Positions 1 through 8,331 are shown, counted from the first letter of the stretch. The stretch is 64,000 nt of DNA from Indiicoccus explosivorum (GCF_002167005.1 NZ_NHTN01000010.1:1-64000), one strand, 5' to 3'. Numbers and translations: made by a program. Notes: generated by a model from the sequence alone, not told the origin.

Positions 1-452
1 TTTTTCCACGCAGTCATCTCTTTGCGCATTTGCTGTGTAGATATGTTCCGTTCGTCGCGGCCATACAGCATGAAAGGGGATTCGGCCTCCACGGTACGCT
101 GCATTTCGAGAAAAGAACGCGCATCATCCGGTTCAGCCGGCCGCACAAGCAGTATCCTGTCAGCGGATTCATCCGTTTCAGCCGCATGGAACGCACCATC
201 CGTCCTGATGAAAGTCACATTTCCGGCAGAATCGACATTTTCAACGGCATATCCCGCATTCGTCCAGGCATAGAAATGCCGGGCGGGCGGTTTCGTCTTT
301 TTCCACCAGCTTTTATTCAAGTAAGCGGCATTTGGAAGCTGGTGGCCGATTATTTGCTCGATTTCCTGGAAAGAGAGCACGATCCTGCTGCTCGATGCGC
401 TGCGGAAGTAGTCGGCCAGTGAAAGGTACTTTTTCTCCGGATTTTTGTCCAT
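1..452 (-). CDS. DUF7662-like / GNAT acetyltransferase fusion, 3' end outside window
   Basis: Reads leftward and runs off the window, so only the first 150 codons are visible. The ATG at 452 follows GGAGG at a good distance. Residues 1 to about 90 (MDKNPEKKYLSLADYF..., with GHQLP and a KSWW stretch followed by HFYAW) look like the small domain now called DUF7662. From about residue 105 (ILLVRPAEPDDA) the sequence turns into the opening strand and helix of a GNAT N-acetyltransferase, followed by the AESPFMLYG segment common in YkwB-type acetyltransferases. The catalytic acetyl-CoA loop is not in the window. Substrate unknown. I am fairly sure of the GNAT start and less sure of the N-terminal domain name. 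Confidence 0.75.
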   Translation of the reverse strand, partial: MDKNPEKKYLSLADYFRSASSSRIVLSFQEIEQIIGHQLPNAAYLNKSWWKKTKPPARHFYAWTNAGYAVENVDSAGNVTFIRTDGAFHAAETDESADRILLVRPAEPDDARSFLEMQRTVEAESPFMLYGRDERNISTQQMRKEMTAWK

Positions 453-497
453 GGCGCCCCTCCTTTTCAGTAAAAGATAATTACCGATATTATGAGT

Positions 498-503
498 ATT
501 ATA
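498..503 (-). promoter_or_regulatory. -10 box TATAAT for the leftward GNAT gene
   Basis: A perfect TATAAT on the minus strand, 46 bp upstream of the ATG at 452. No good -35 hexamer is visible at 16-18 bp. Confidence 0.35.
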
Positions 504-583
504 CTACCCCGTTTAGTACTTTGTACATACGTTCTTTTAAAATTTCCAAAAGAGACGTTCCTGATACCGGGAGTGATCCGTTT

Positions 584-611
584 TTGTTTTGAAAGGCGGC
601 TGTGATAAAAT
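584..611 (+). promoter_or_regulatory. sigma-A promoter of ppaC
   Basis: TTGTTT (584-589), 16 bp spacer, TAAAAT (606-611) preceded by TGA, i.e. an extended -10. The start codon lies 37 bp downstream. Confidence 0.55.
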
Positions 612-647
612 AAAGGACGGAAATGACAGGAAACAGGAGGAACTGAA

Positions 648-1577
648 ATGTCAAAAGTATTAGTGTTTGGACACAAGAATCCGGATACAGATTCCATTGC
701 ATCTGCAATCGCCTATGCATATTTGAAGGAAAAAATGGGAATGGATACAGAAGCGGTCCGCCTCGGCGAAGTGAACGGCGAAACCGCCTATGCACTTGAC
801 CGGTTCAATACGGAAGCACCGCGTCTTGTGCAGCGGGTTTCAGACGAAGCGGACCAAGTCATCCTTGTCGATCATAACGAACGCCAGCAAAGCGCAGACG
901 ACATCGGCGACGTGAAAATCATCGAAGTGGTGGATCACCACCGCATTTCGAACTTCCAGACGGCGGATCCGCTCTATTTCCGTGCGGAACCTGTAGGATG
1001 CACCGCTACGATTCTCTTGAAGCTATTCAAAGAACAAGAGGTGGAGATTCCTGAAAACGTGGCGGGACTCCTGCTGTCCGCCATCATTTCGGATTCGCTG
1101 CTGTTCAAATCACCGACTTGTACGGAAGAGGACATCCAGGCTGCAAAAGAACTGGCTGCCATCGCAGGAACAGATGCTGAGGAATATGGGCTTGCAATGC
1201 TGAAAGCAGGGGCTGATCTCAGCAGTAAATCACTCGAAGAACTGATCTCGTTGGACTCGAAGGAATTCGAAGCGGGCGGCAAGCAGTTTGAAGTGGCACA
1301 AGTGAACGCCGTGGATGTCGAAGAAGCGCTCGAGCGGCAGGAGGAACTGGAAAAGCTCATCAGCAGCAAGATTTCCGATAAAGGACTGGATCTGTTCATG
1401 TTCGTCGTCACGGATATTTTGAACAGTGATTCGGTCGCGCTCGTACTCGGAGACGAGGCGGCAGCGATGGAAGACGCTTTTGAGACAAAGAAAGAAAACA
1501 ACCGCCTGGCGCTGCCAGGTGTCGTTTCCCGAAAAAAGCAGATTGTCCCGGTGATTACAGAAGCGTTCAAAAGCTGA
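648..1577 (+). CDS. ppaC: Manganese-dependent inorganic pyrophosphatase
   Basis: Cytosolic family II pyrophosphatase that hydrolyses PPi to two phosphates and so pulls biosynthetic reactions forward. The 309-residue length is normal for the family. All metal ligands are in place: His9, Asp13 and Asp15 in GHKNPDTDS, Asp75 in VDHN, His97 in the DHH signature (96-98) and Asp149 in IISDS. The C-terminal substrate-binding SRKK motif ([12 protein letters not shown]) is also present. Start chosen because CAGGAGG lies just upstream of ATG 648. It is preceded by its own sigma-A-like promoter and followed after 38 bp by the FrnE-like gene, so the two may share a transcript. Confidence 0.97.
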   Translation: MSKVLVFGHKNPDTDSIASAIAYAYLKEKMGMDTEAVRLGEVNGETAYALDRFNTEAPRLVQRVSDEADQVILVDHNERQQSADDIGDVKIIEVVDHHRISNFQTADPLYFRAEPVGCTATILLKLFKEQEVEIPENVAGLLLSAIISDSLLFKSPTCTEEDIQAAKELAAIAGTDAEEYGLAMLKAGADLSSKSLEELISLDSKEFEAGGKQFEVAQVNAVDVEEALERQEELEKLISSKISDKGLDLFMFVVTDILNSDSVALVLGDEAAAMEDAFETKKENNRLALPGVVSRKKQIVPVITEAFKS

Positions 1578-1615
1578 TTCCTTGCATACCGGATCTGCAG
1601 AGAGAGGTGAAGAAC

Positions 1616-2323
1616 ATGAAAATCGATATCTGGTCGGATTACGTCTGCCCTTTTTGCTATATCGGCAAGCGGCGGATCGAGGAAGCGATCAAAAGGACCG
1701 GCTTCGAAAAAACGACGGATTTGGACTTCAAAGCGTTCCAGCTTGACCCGGATGCGCCGGCTGTTTCCGGGGAGACCGTGCGGGAAGGCCTTGCCAAGAA
1801 GTATGGCATGTCGGAAGAAGAAGTGCGGAAAATGACCGATAACACAACGGATCTGGCTAAATCGACAGACCTCCATTTCGACTACGACGCTATGGTGACA
1901 GTCAATACGTTCGATGCGCACCGCCTCTCGAAGTGGGCGGCCATCCGCAGGAAACGGAAAGAATTCGATGAATATGTTTTCAAATCCTATTTCACAGAAG
2001 GCCGGAAGATCGGTGTGGAAGAAGTTCTCGTCTCGATGGCTGACGAAATCGGACTTCCGAAGTACGAAGCTGAAAAAGTGCTGAGATCCGATCAGTTTAA
2101 GGAAGAGGTACTGGAGGATATCAGACAGGCCAAGCAGCTGGGGATTAACAGTGTCCCCTATTACGTCATTAATGGAAAATACTCCATTTCAGGGGCACAG
2201 CCTGTCGAAGTATTTGAAGAAGCCCTCCGTAAGGTGGCGGAGGAAGAAGGGCTGACGCCTGTTCTGGAACCGATCGTCGAATCAGAACCGGACGGGGCAT
2301 GCAATACCAAGCAGAGCGGTTGA
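1616..2323 (+). CDS. DsbA family oxidoreductase, FrnE-like
   Basis: A 235-residue thioredoxin-fold protein with the redox motif CPFC (Cys11, Cys14) after an opening strand KIDIWSDYV, as in the FrnE/2-hydroxychromene isomerase-like DsbA branch. The second conserved element, a cis-Pro loop, is GINSVPYYVING near residue 180. No signal peptide, so it is expected in the cytosol, where FrnE homologues act as thiol oxidoreductases in oxidative stress. I use ATG 1616 rather than the in-frame GTG at 1607 because that GTG lies inside the ribosome site AGAGAGGTGA. Partner substrate unknown. Confidence 0.9.
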   Translation: MKIDIWSDYVCPFCYIGKRRIEEAIKRTGFEKTTDLDFKAFQLDPDAPAVSGETVREGLAKKYGMSEEEVRKMTDNTTDLAKSTDLHFDYDAMVTVNTFDAHRLSKWAAIRRKRKEFDEYVFKSYFTEGRKIGVEEVLVSMADEIGLPKYEAEKVLRSDQFKEEVLEDIRQAKQLGINSVPYYVINGKYSISGAQPVEVFEEALRKVAEEEGLTPVLEPIVESEPDGACNTKQSG

Positions 2324-2341
2324 CTTCCGCTCTGCTTTTAT
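2309..2341 (+). terminator. Intrinsic terminator after the FrnE-like gene
   Basis: An 11-bp stem, AAGCAGAGCGG with CCGCTCTGCTT, whose loop holds the TGA stop, followed by a T-rich tract. Confidence 0.8.
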
Positions 2342-2354
2342 TTATGATGGTAAA

Positions 2355-2382
2355 CGTCTTCGATTCAAGATAAATATTTATC
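2355..2382 (+). promoter_or_regulatory. Candidate MhqR-like operator plus AT palindrome upstream of the azoreductase
   Basis: CGTCTTCGATTCAAGATA (2355-2372) matches 12 of 18 positions of the B. subtilis MhqR site as I recall it (TATCTCGAATTCGAGATA). It shares CGATT.CAAGATAAA with the site before the dioxygenase gene near 19.7 kb. It overlaps a perfect 14-bp palindrome, GATAAATATTTATC (2369-2382). Regulator identity is inference. Confidence 0.4.
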
Positions 2383-2403
2383 AAATAAAGGAGTTTTTCA
2401 TTA

Positions 2404-3039
2404 ATGAACGTACTCGTCGTCAAAGCCAATAACCGTCCCGCGTCCGAAGGGATCTCAAGCCGGATGTATGAAACATTCATGCAGAATGTCACTTCGGATG
2501 TGAACGTGACAACATTCGATGTCTATAAAGAAGATATGCCGTATTTCGGGCAGGATTTCTTCAGTGCCATGCAAAAATCTGCGCAGGCGGAAGAACTGAC
2601 GGAAATTGAACAGCGCATACTGACAGCATCCAGCAAAGCGCTCGACCTGTTCATGGAAGCGGATGTCGTCGTCTTCGCATTCCCGCTGTGGAATAAAACC
2701 ATTCCAGCACCGCTTCAGACGTTCATCGACTATATTTACCGCGCCGGCGTGACTTTCAAGTACACGGAAGAAGGCCCGGAAGGTCTTGTGCCGGATAAGA
2801 AAGTCGTCATCCTGAACGCGCGCGGCGGTGTCTATTCGACACCGGAAATGGCGCCGTTCGAAATGAGTGTCAATTACGTGAAGCAGATCATGAACTTCTT
2901 CGGCATCCAGGACTCGAATATGGAAGAAGTCATCATTGAAGGGCACAATCAGTATCCGGAGCAGGCGGATGAGATCATCGCCGAGGGACTGGATAAAACA
3001 GCAGAAACGGCGCGCAGCCTGACGAAAGTGTTTGCGTGA
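2404..3039 (+). CDS. azoR: FMN-dependent NADH-azoreductase / quinone reductase
   Basis: A 211-residue flavodoxin-fold reductase. It begins with the phosphate-binding turn MNVLVVKANNRPASEGISS and has the FPLWNKTIPAPLQTFIDY block and the NARGGVYS segment typical of AzoR enzymes. The family uses NADH and FMN to reduce quinones by two electrons and azo dyes by four, in the cytosol, protecting against thiol-reactive electrophiles. Monocistronic: terminators on both sides. The upstream MhqR-like operator fits the known control of Bacillus azoR2. Function at family level is secure; the real substrate is not known. Confidence 0.92.
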   Translation: MNVLVVKANNRPASEGISSRMYETFMQNVTSDVNVTTFDVYKEDMPYFGQDFFSAMQKSAQAEELTEIEQRILTASSKALDLFMEADVVVFAFPLWNKTIPAPLQTFIDYIYRAGVTFKYTEEGPEGLVPDKKVVILNARGGVYSTPEMAPFEMSVNYVKQIMNFFGIQDSNMEEVIIEGHNQYPEQADEIIAEGLDKTAETARSLTKVFA

Positions 3040-3052
3040 TGCCAACTGACGG

Positions 3053-3087
3053 CCTGCCGGCCCACAAAGCCGGCAGGTCTTTTTTTA
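3053..3087 (+). terminator. Intrinsic terminator of azoR
   Basis: Stem CCTGCCGG / CCGGCAGG followed by TCTTTTTTTA. Confidence 0.85.
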
Positions 3088-3094
3088 TTCGCTC

Positions 3095-3120
3095 GCTTAA
3101 TCTGCAAATGATTAGGGTAG
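3095..3120 (+). promoter_or_regulatory. Sigma-B-like promoter of the FAD-Rieske gene
   Basis: GCTTAA (3095-3100), 14 bp, GGGTAG (3115-3120): one mismatch in each box to GTTTAA/GGGTAT. The start codon is 31 bp downstream. Confidence 0.45.
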
Positions 3121-3151
3121 AGGATAGAAAAAGGGAATAAGGAGGAAAACC

Positions 3152-4690
3152 ATGGCTGAACTTCAAATTCCGGAACATAATTCATTATGGCAGCAGGACC
3201 GGGGGATTGCGGATTATCCGGCTCTTCAGGAAAACGTTTCAACTGAAGTCACCGTCATCGGCGGCGGGATCGCCGGAATCATAACAGCGTATTTGCTGAC
3301 AAAAGCCGGCAAACAGGTGACGCTTATCGAAGCGAGGAAACTGCTGGAAGGTGTCACCGGACATACGACGGCAAAAGTGACAGCGCAGCACGGACCGATT
3401 TATCACAAACTGATCAAGACTTTTGGTGAGCAGACGGCAAAATTGTATTATGAGGCGAATATGGATGCGCTGAATTTCTTCCGTTACACAATGGATGAGC
3501 TCGGGATCGAATGCGATTTTGCTGGGCAGGATGCTTACATTTACGCCGAATCCGAGAAGACGAAGATGAAATTGGAGGAAGAAGCAGAAGCATATAAAAC
3601 GCTTGGTATCGACGGCGGGATTGCGGAAGTCGAGGCCTCATTCCCGATCGACGTGAAACAGGCCATCGTCATGCGGAACCAGGCGCAATTCCATCCGGTT
3701 AAATTCCTTGCGCCGCTCATTAAGGAGATTGAGGACAACGGCGGCAAGATTTATGAGAAAACACGGGCGATCAAAGTGGTGAATCATAAAGATCCGGTGA
3801 TCCGAACGGAGAACATGTCGCATATTTCCTCCGATAAAGTGGTGGTTGCGACGCATTATCCATTCAATGCCGGAGATGGGATGTATTTTGCACGGATGAA
3901 TATCAGCCGGTCGTATGTCATCGGGGCAAAGACGACGGCGACCGTCATTCCCGATGGAATGTATATCAGTGCCGATCAGCCGAAACGCTCCATCCGCTAT
4001 GCACTCGATACGGACGGCGAGAAAATCCTGCTGCTTGGCGGAGACGGCCACCGGGTCGGCATGAGCAAAGAAGACACGATGCAGCACTATGAGAATTTGG
4101 CCGAATTCGGCGATAAGTACTTCGGGATCGATGAAATCCCGTACCGCTGGAGCGCACAGGATATGACGACACTGGATGAAGTGCCTTATATCGGCACAAT
4201 GACATCCGGCTATGATAACCTGCTCGTGGCGACCGGATTCCATAAGTGGGGCATGACAGCCGGAGCTTTAGCCGGGCTTCTCCTGACCGACCAGATTCTG
4301 GGGCGTGAAAACCGGTATGCCCACGTGTTCAATCCGACACGCTCGAAAATGAAAGGGACAGATGCAAAGAAGTTCCTGAAAGACAATGCGACAGTGGCAA
4401 AAGAATTGGTCGGCGGCAAACTGGAACGGCCGGCGAAAACGGCAAAAGACCTCGAAAAGGGAGAGGGCGGTGTCGTGTCCTCCAATGGCAAACGGGCCGG
4501 CGCTTACAAAGATGAATACGGCCAAGTCCATCTGGTCGATACGACGTGTACGCATATGGGATGCGAAACACACTGGAATGAAGCCGAGAAGTCGTGGGAC
4601 TGCCCTTGTCACGGATCCCGGTTCAAGTATACAGGTGAAGTACTGAACGGGCCGGCTGTAAAACCGCTCAATAAAATTATGGATCAATGA
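3152..4690 (+). CDS. FAD-dependent oxidoreductase with C-terminal Rieske [2Fe-2S] domain (YhfW-like)
   Basis: A 512-residue fusion. Residues about 30-400 are a DAO-type flavoprotein with the dinucleotide motif VIGGGIAGIITAYLL and a C-terminal ATGFHKWGMT flavin contact. Residues about 425-512 are a Rieske domain with ligands in CTHMGC and CPCHGSRF. The arrangement is that of B. subtilis YhfW, whose physiological substrate is not established. The Rieske cluster suggests electrons leave the flavin through the iron-sulfur centre to an unknown acceptor. Start ATG 3152 follows AAGGAGG. It is monocistronic, and a sigma-B-like promoter in front suggests stress induction. Cytosolic; no signal peptide or membrane span. 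Confidence 0.92.
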   Translation: MAELQIPEHNSLWQQDRGIADYPALQENVSTEVTVIGGGIAGIITAYLLTKAGKQVTLIEARKLLEGVTGHTTAKVTAQHGPIYHKLIKTFGEQTAKLYYEANMDALNFFRYTMDELGIECDFAGQDAYIYAESEKTKMKLEEEAEAYKTLGIDGGIAEVEASFPIDVKQAIVMRNQAQFHPVKFLAPLIKEIEDNGGKIYEKTRAIKVVNHKDPVIRTENMSHISSDKVVVATHYPFNAGDGMYFARMNISRSYVIGAKTTATVIPDGMYISADQPKRSIRYALDTDGEKILLLGGDGHRVGMSKEDTMQHYENLAEFGDKYFGIDEIPYRWSAQDMTTLDEVPYIGTMTSGYDNLLVATGFHKWGMTAGALAGLLLTDQILGRENRYAHVFNPTRSKMKGTDAKKFLKDNATVAKELVGGKLERPAKTAKDLEKGEGGVVSSNGKRAGAYKDEYGQVHLVDTTCTHMGCETHWNEAEKSWDCPCHGSRFKYTGEVLNGPAVKPLNKIMDQ

Positions 4691-4717
4691 AAAAAGCTGC
4701 CGCAGGGCAGCTTTTTT
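4690..4717 (+). terminator. Intrinsic terminator after the FAD-Rieske gene
   Basis: Stem AAGCTGCC / GGGCAGCTT with A-rich and T-rich flanks, so it may work in both directions. Confidence 0.8.
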
Positions 4718-4728
4718 CATTGGAAGGA

Positions 4729-4786
4729 GTGCCTGGCACCATTTTTCGCAATCGACTATGCAATTGTGAAAATCGGTGCCAGGCAC
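4729..4786. repeat. 58-bp imperfect inverted repeat with GTGCCTGGCACC ends
   Basis: Left arm starts GTGCCTGGCACC (4729-4740) and continues to 4754. The right arm (4761-4786) ends in the reverse complement, GGTGCCAGGCAC. The 26-nt arms differ at four positions around a 6-nt loop. It lies between two convergent genes outside the terminator. The end motif is itself nearly palindromic and recurs at 13361-13373. It resembles REP/BIME-type hairpin elements. Confidence 0.7.
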
Positions 4787-4795
4787 TTAAAAGCG

Positions 4796-6520
4796 TTACT
4801 CCAATCCCTGACCGGCCGCGAACGTCCGGTAAAGTTCATGTGTCGCCAGCAGTTCCTCGTGTGTGCCGGTTCCTGTCACTTGCCCTTGTTCGAGGAAAAT
4901 CAGCTGGTCTGCACGGACCACGGTCGACAGCCGGTGAGCGATGACAAGCGTCGTCCGGCCGCTCATCAGCCGCTGCAGTGCTTCCTGGACAAGAATTTCG
5001 GAACTGCTGTCCAAGTTGGATGTCGCTTCATCAAGCAGCAGGATTTCCGGGTCATGGAGGATCGCTCTTGCGATCGCGATGCGCTGCCGCTGCCCGCCTG
5101 ACAGCTTCATGCCCCGTTCACCGACGAGCGTATCGAAGCCGTCTTCCAGCCGGTCGATGAATTCAATGGCATTTGCTGCTTCTGCAGCCGCTGTCACCCG
5201 ATCATCCGGCACTTCTTCCTGCAGGCCGTAGCAAATATTATCCCGGATCGATCCGCTCATGAGCGGACTTTCCTGCGATACATAACCGATTTTCCTGCGC
5301 CATTCCCGCAGCGGAAAACTGGTGATGGGCGTCCCTCCGGAAGAAACCGTCCCGGTATCCGGCTGATAGAAGCGTTCGATCAATGAAAAAATCGTCGTCT
5401 TGCCTCCGCCTGACGGTCCAACAAACGCAGTGACTTTGCTTTCGGCGGCAGTGAACGTGACGTCCCGGAGGATCGGTTTCCCGGGCTCGTAAGCGAAACT
5501 GACATGACTGAATGTAATATCGGACCCTTTTGACCTGGCGATACCGGCACTTTCTTCTGTCGGAGACTGGAGGATGCGCTGAATGCGGTCGGTCGCGCCG
5601 ACCGCTTTCTGGAAGGCCGTGAAGAATGCCGCCATTTGGGCGAACGGAACAATGATCTGGAACAGATAAAACAGGATTGCGACAAGTTCACCGGCTGTCA
5701 GACTGCCGTTAGCGACCTGGACGCCGCCGTACCCGAGGATGACGACAAGAATCCCCATCATGATGAATGTCATCGAGGGGGAAACGACCGCCTGGATTTT
5801 CGCTTCTTTCAGCCCGAAACCGAACAGGCGCCGGATCGCCGCTTTGCCGTTCTCCCGCTCCGGTTCCTCGGCCCGATAAGCTTTCACGAGGCGGATTTCA
5901 GCGAGCACGCGGCCCAGCAATCCCGAAAATGCCGCCATTTCATCTTGTGTTGCACGAGCCACCTTATGCATCATCCGGCCAAGCGGAATCATGATCGCCA
6001 TCGCGACCGGCACACTCACCAGCATGATGAGGGTCATTTTCCAATCGATGAACAGCAGGATGATGACGGCGCCGACGACTGACAGTATGCCTGTTAGAAA
6101 GGTGACGGCATGGTCGGTCACCAGCTGTTTCAGTGTTGACGTATCCTGGGTGATCCGGCTCATGGTCTGGCCGGTCTCATGACTGTCGAAGTAAGGGACC
6201 GGCAGACGCAGCACATGCTGCCAAAGCCGTTCCCGCAAGTCCGCTACGATAGATTCGCCGATGTAAGTCAGCATATAGTAAGAAACACCGCCTGCCACTG
6301 CCTGTAGCAGAAAGACAGCGAGCAGCACGCCGAACAGCCGCCAGTCCAAGTCCGCTGCGGATAGCGTATCGACCAGTCGCTGGGTCACAAGCGGGATTGC
6401 CAGGCCGATTGCCGTGCTGATGAGCGCCAGCAGAAGAGCGGCGGCCGTGACAGCTGCCGGCCAGTCCAGCGAGCGGACCAGCTGCAGGAACTGCCTCCAG
6501 TCGGTTGTTTTACTGTTCAT
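4796..6520 (-). CDS. ABC exporter, fused permease-ATPase (BmrA/YvcC type)
   Basis: A 574-residue half-transporter expected to act as a homodimer exporting lipophilic drugs or lipids. The N-terminal part (about 1-310) holds six membrane segments with the conserved TMSRITQDTSTLKQL coupling region. The ATPase follows, with Walker A GPSGGGKTT, Q-loop YVSQESPLMSG, signature LSGGQRQRIAIARA, Walker B ILLLDEATSNLDS and H-loop IAHRLST. Start ATG 6520 follows GAGGAG. Single-gene unit, reading toward the repeat at 4.75 kb; no clear terminator other than that hairpin. Substrate cannot be read from sequence. Confidence 0.93.
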   Translation of the reverse strand: MNSKTTDWRQFLQLVRSLDWPAAVTAAALLLALISTAIGLAIPLVTQRLVDTLSAADLDWRLFGVLLAVFLLQAVAGGVSYYMLTYIGESIVADLRERLWQHVLRLPVPYFDSHETGQTMSRITQDTSTLKQLVTDHAVTFLTGILSVVGAVIILLFIDWKMTLIMLVSVPVAMAIMIPLGRMMHKVARATQDEMAAFSGLLGRVLAEIRLVKAYRAEEPERENGKAAIRRLFGFGLKEAKIQAVVSPSMTFIMMGILVVILGYGGVQVANGSLTAGELVAILFYLFQIIVPFAQMAAFFTAFQKAVGATDRIQRILQSPTEESAGIARSKGSDITFSHVSFAYEPGKPILRDVTFTAAESKVTAFVGPSGGGKTTIFSLIERFYQPDTGTVSSGGTPITSFPLREWRRKIGYVSQESPLMSGSIRDNICYGLQEEVPDDRVTAAAEAANAIEFIDRLEDGFDTLVGERGMKLSGGQRQRIAIARAILHDPEILLLDEATSNLDSSSEILVQEALQRLMSGRTTLVIAHRLSTVVRADQLIFLEQGQVTGTGTHEELLATHELYRTFAAGQGLE

Positions 6521-6552
6521 GTTAAGGACTCCTCGAATGCGGTAATAACTTC

Positions 6553-6581
6553 ATTGTGCTGAAAAACGGCGCATTTGTCGA
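6553..6581 (-). promoter_or_regulatory. Possible sigma-A promoter of the ABC exporter gene
   Basis: On the minus strand TCGACA (6581-6576), 17 bp, CACAAT (6558-6553), 32 bp before the start codon. Both boxes are imperfect. Confidence 0.35.
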
Positions 6582-6608
6582 CTGGCAGGGAAGCGGACCT
6601 GAGAGGAA

Positions 6609-6641
6609 AAAATAAAAAGCATCCGGAAAATTTCCGGATGC
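6609..6641 (-). terminator. Intrinsic terminator of the YceI gene
   Basis: Minus-strand stem GCATCCGGAAA / TTTCCGGATGC (6619-6641) followed by a T-rich run. Confidence 0.85.
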
Positions 6642-6648
6642 GATACAT

Positions 6649-7176
6649 TTACTGGGCGGCTGATGCCTGGATTTCAACAGAAATCTTAATATCCTCGCCC
6701 ACAAGCACGCCGCCGGTCTCCAGCGGCTGGTTCCATGTCAAGCCGAAATCTTTCCGGTTGATCTTTCCGTCAGCGGAATAACCGACGACTTCCTGACCCC
6801 ATGGGTTTGTGCCTTTGCCCTCGTATTCGGTTTTGAATGTGACCGGCCGGGTGACGCCTTTGATGGTCAAATCCCCGGTGAGTTCATATTCATCTCCGCC
6901 ATTGTCCCGGATTTCAGTCGAGCGGAAAGTGATGTGCGGATGGTTTTCGGCATCGAAGAAGTCTGCGGAGCGCAGGTGGTTATCGCGGTCTTCGCTTCCT
7001 GTGCTGATGCTTGCCACATCGATTTTAAAATCGATTTTGCCATCCTTCAGGCTGTCTTCGGGTGTTTCGACTTCCGCTTCATAGCTTTCGAATGAACCGC
7101 GCACTTTTGAAATCATCATGTGCTTGACCGTAAAACCGATGCTTGAATGGGAAGGATCTACATTCAACTTTTTCAT
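6649..7176 (-). CDS. YceI family polyisoprenoid-binding protein
   Basis: A 175-residue lipocalin-like barrel. It opens with the family signature KLNVDPSHSSIGFTVKHMMISKVRGSF split over the first strands, then FKIDVASISTGSEDRDNHLRSADFFDAENHPHI, the classical YceI core. No signal peptide, unlike the E. coli protein, so it is probably cytosolic. YceI proteins bind long isoprenoid chains in an internal cavity; the physiological ligand here is unknown. AGGAGG precedes ATG 7176. Monocistronic with its own strong promoter and terminator. Confidence 0.93.
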   Translation of the reverse strand: MKKLNVDPSHSSIGFTVKHMMISKVRGSFESYEAEVETPEDSLKDGKIDFKIDVASISTGSEDRDNHLRSADFFDAENHPHITFRSTEIRDNGGDEYELTGDLTIKGVTRPVTFKTEYEGKGTNPWGQEVVGYSADGKINRKDFGLTWNQPLETGGVLVGEDIKISVEIQASAAQ

Positions 7177-7206
7177 TTGTCATTCCTCCTGAAATATGTA
7201 GTGTAC

Positions 7207-7241
7207 GACTTAACTATAAGGTGTCATTACATTTAAGTCAA
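7207..7241 (-). promoter_or_regulatory. Sigma-A promoter of the YceI gene with flanking inverted repeat
   Basis: Minus strand TTGACT (7241-7236), exactly 17 bp, TATAGT (7218-7213). The inverted repeat GACTTAA (7207-7213) and TTAAGTC (7233-7239) overlaps both boxes and could be a repressor site. Confidence 0.65.
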
Positions 7242-7315
7242 TATTCTTTAATTTAAATATCTCGGTTTCTAAGTAAAATTATTCGCTGTATTGCAGTTTT
7301 CTGTTCCGCTTTCAC

Positions 7316-7344
7316 TTGTCAAAAACGGCCCGAAACCGCATACT
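7316..7344 (+). promoter_or_regulatory. Sigma-A promoter of murB
   Basis: TTGTCA (7316-7321), 17 bp, CATACT (7339-7344). ATG is 36 bp downstream. Confidence 0.5.
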
Positions 7345-7380
7345 TGTTGTATTGAAACGTGTGGAAAGGGTTTGCGTGAT

Positions 7381-8298
7381 ATGACGAAAGAACAATGGCT
7401 GCAAGACCTGCGGCAGCTTCTGCCTAAAGAGCGTGTAAAGGAAGATGAGCCGCTTTGTTTGCATACTGTAACAAAAATGGGCGGGCCCGCGGATATTTTC
7501 GTGGCTCCTGCTGCTGAAGAAGATATTGAAAAGACGGTAACGTATGCGGCAGTGAATGGAATTCCCCTGCTGATGCTGGGCAACGGTTCGAACATGGTTG
7601 TCCGTGACGGCGGCGTGCGGGGCATCGTCCTGTCAATGGAGTCTTTGACAGACATCCGGATCGAAGGGACACAAGTGCACGCGCAGGGAGGGGCGAACAT
7701 CCGAGATGTTTCCCGGGCAGCGGCGGATGCATCGCTTACCGGATTTGAGTTCGCCTGCGGCATCCCGGGTTCTGTCGGAGGGGCGATGGCGATGAATGCC
7801 GGGGCGTATGGCGGGGAGATTAAGGATATCATCCGCCAGGCCACTGTCCTGACACGGGAAGGGGAACGGCTCGTCCTGTCGAAGGAAGAACTGGAGCTCG
7901 GTTACCGGAAGAGCATTATCGCCAAAAACGGCTACTATGTCCTGTCGGCGGATTTCAGTCTTGAAGTTGGGGACCAGAAGGAGATCGATGCGAAAGTGGC
8001 GGATTTGACATACCAGCGGGAGTCGAAACAGCCGCTGGAGTTCCCTTCTGCCGGAAGTGTCTTCAAACGGCCGCCGGGCAATTTTGCCGGGAAGCTCATC
8101 CAGGACAGCGGACTGCAGGGCAAGGGGTTCGGCGGCGCGGAAGTCTCGACGAAGCATGCCGGATTTATTGTCAATAAAAGCAACGCCACCGCCGGGGATT
8201 ATATCCGGACAATCGAACTGGTCAAGACCACGGTGCGTGAAAAATTCGGTGTCGATCTCGAACTTGAAGTGAAAATCGTCGGAGAAGACAGATCATAA
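7381..8298 (+). CDS. murB: UDP-N-acetylmuramate dehydrogenase
   Basis: Cytosolic FAD enzyme that reduces enolpyruvyl-UDP-GlcNAc to UDP-MurNAc with NADPH, the second committed step of peptidoglycan precursor synthesis. 305 residues, the usual Bacillus size. Visible signatures are the FAD-binding GNGSNMVV, GIPGSVGGAMAMNAGAYGGE and the catalytic-serine segment SAGSVFKRP near residue 225, typical of type II MurB. I chose ATG 7381 (GGAAAGGG upstream), because earlier in-frame starts would add residues that do not fit the family's N-terminus. Terminator follows directly, so it stands alone. Confidence 0.96.
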   Translation: MTKEQWLQDLRQLLPKERVKEDEPLCLHTVTKMGGPADIFVAPAAEEDIEKTVTYAAVNGIPLLMLGNGSNMVVRDGGVRGIVLSMESLTDIRIEGTQVHAQGGANIRDVSRAAADASLTGFEFACGIPGSVGGAMAMNAGAYGGEIKDIIRQATVLTREGERLVLSKEELELGYRKSIIAKNGYYVLSADFSLEVGDQKEIDAKVADLTYQRESKQPLEFPSAGSVFKRPPGNFAGKLIQDSGLQGKGFGGAEVSTKHAGFIVNKSNATAGDYIRTIELVKTTVREKFGVDLELEVKIVGEDRS

Positions 8299-8304
8299 GG
8301 AAAG

Positions 8305-8331
8305 CGCTGCATCAGGTGATGCGGCGTTTTT
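8305..8331 (+). terminator. Intrinsic terminator of murB
   Basis: 10-bp stem CGCTGCATCA / TGATGCGGCG followed by TTTTTG. Confidence 0.8.

Noticed and set aside
974-1921. Long antisense open frame opposite ppaC and the FrnE-like gene
   Set aside because: It is a shadow of two well-supported genes, has low-complexity serine-rich translation and no ribosome site.
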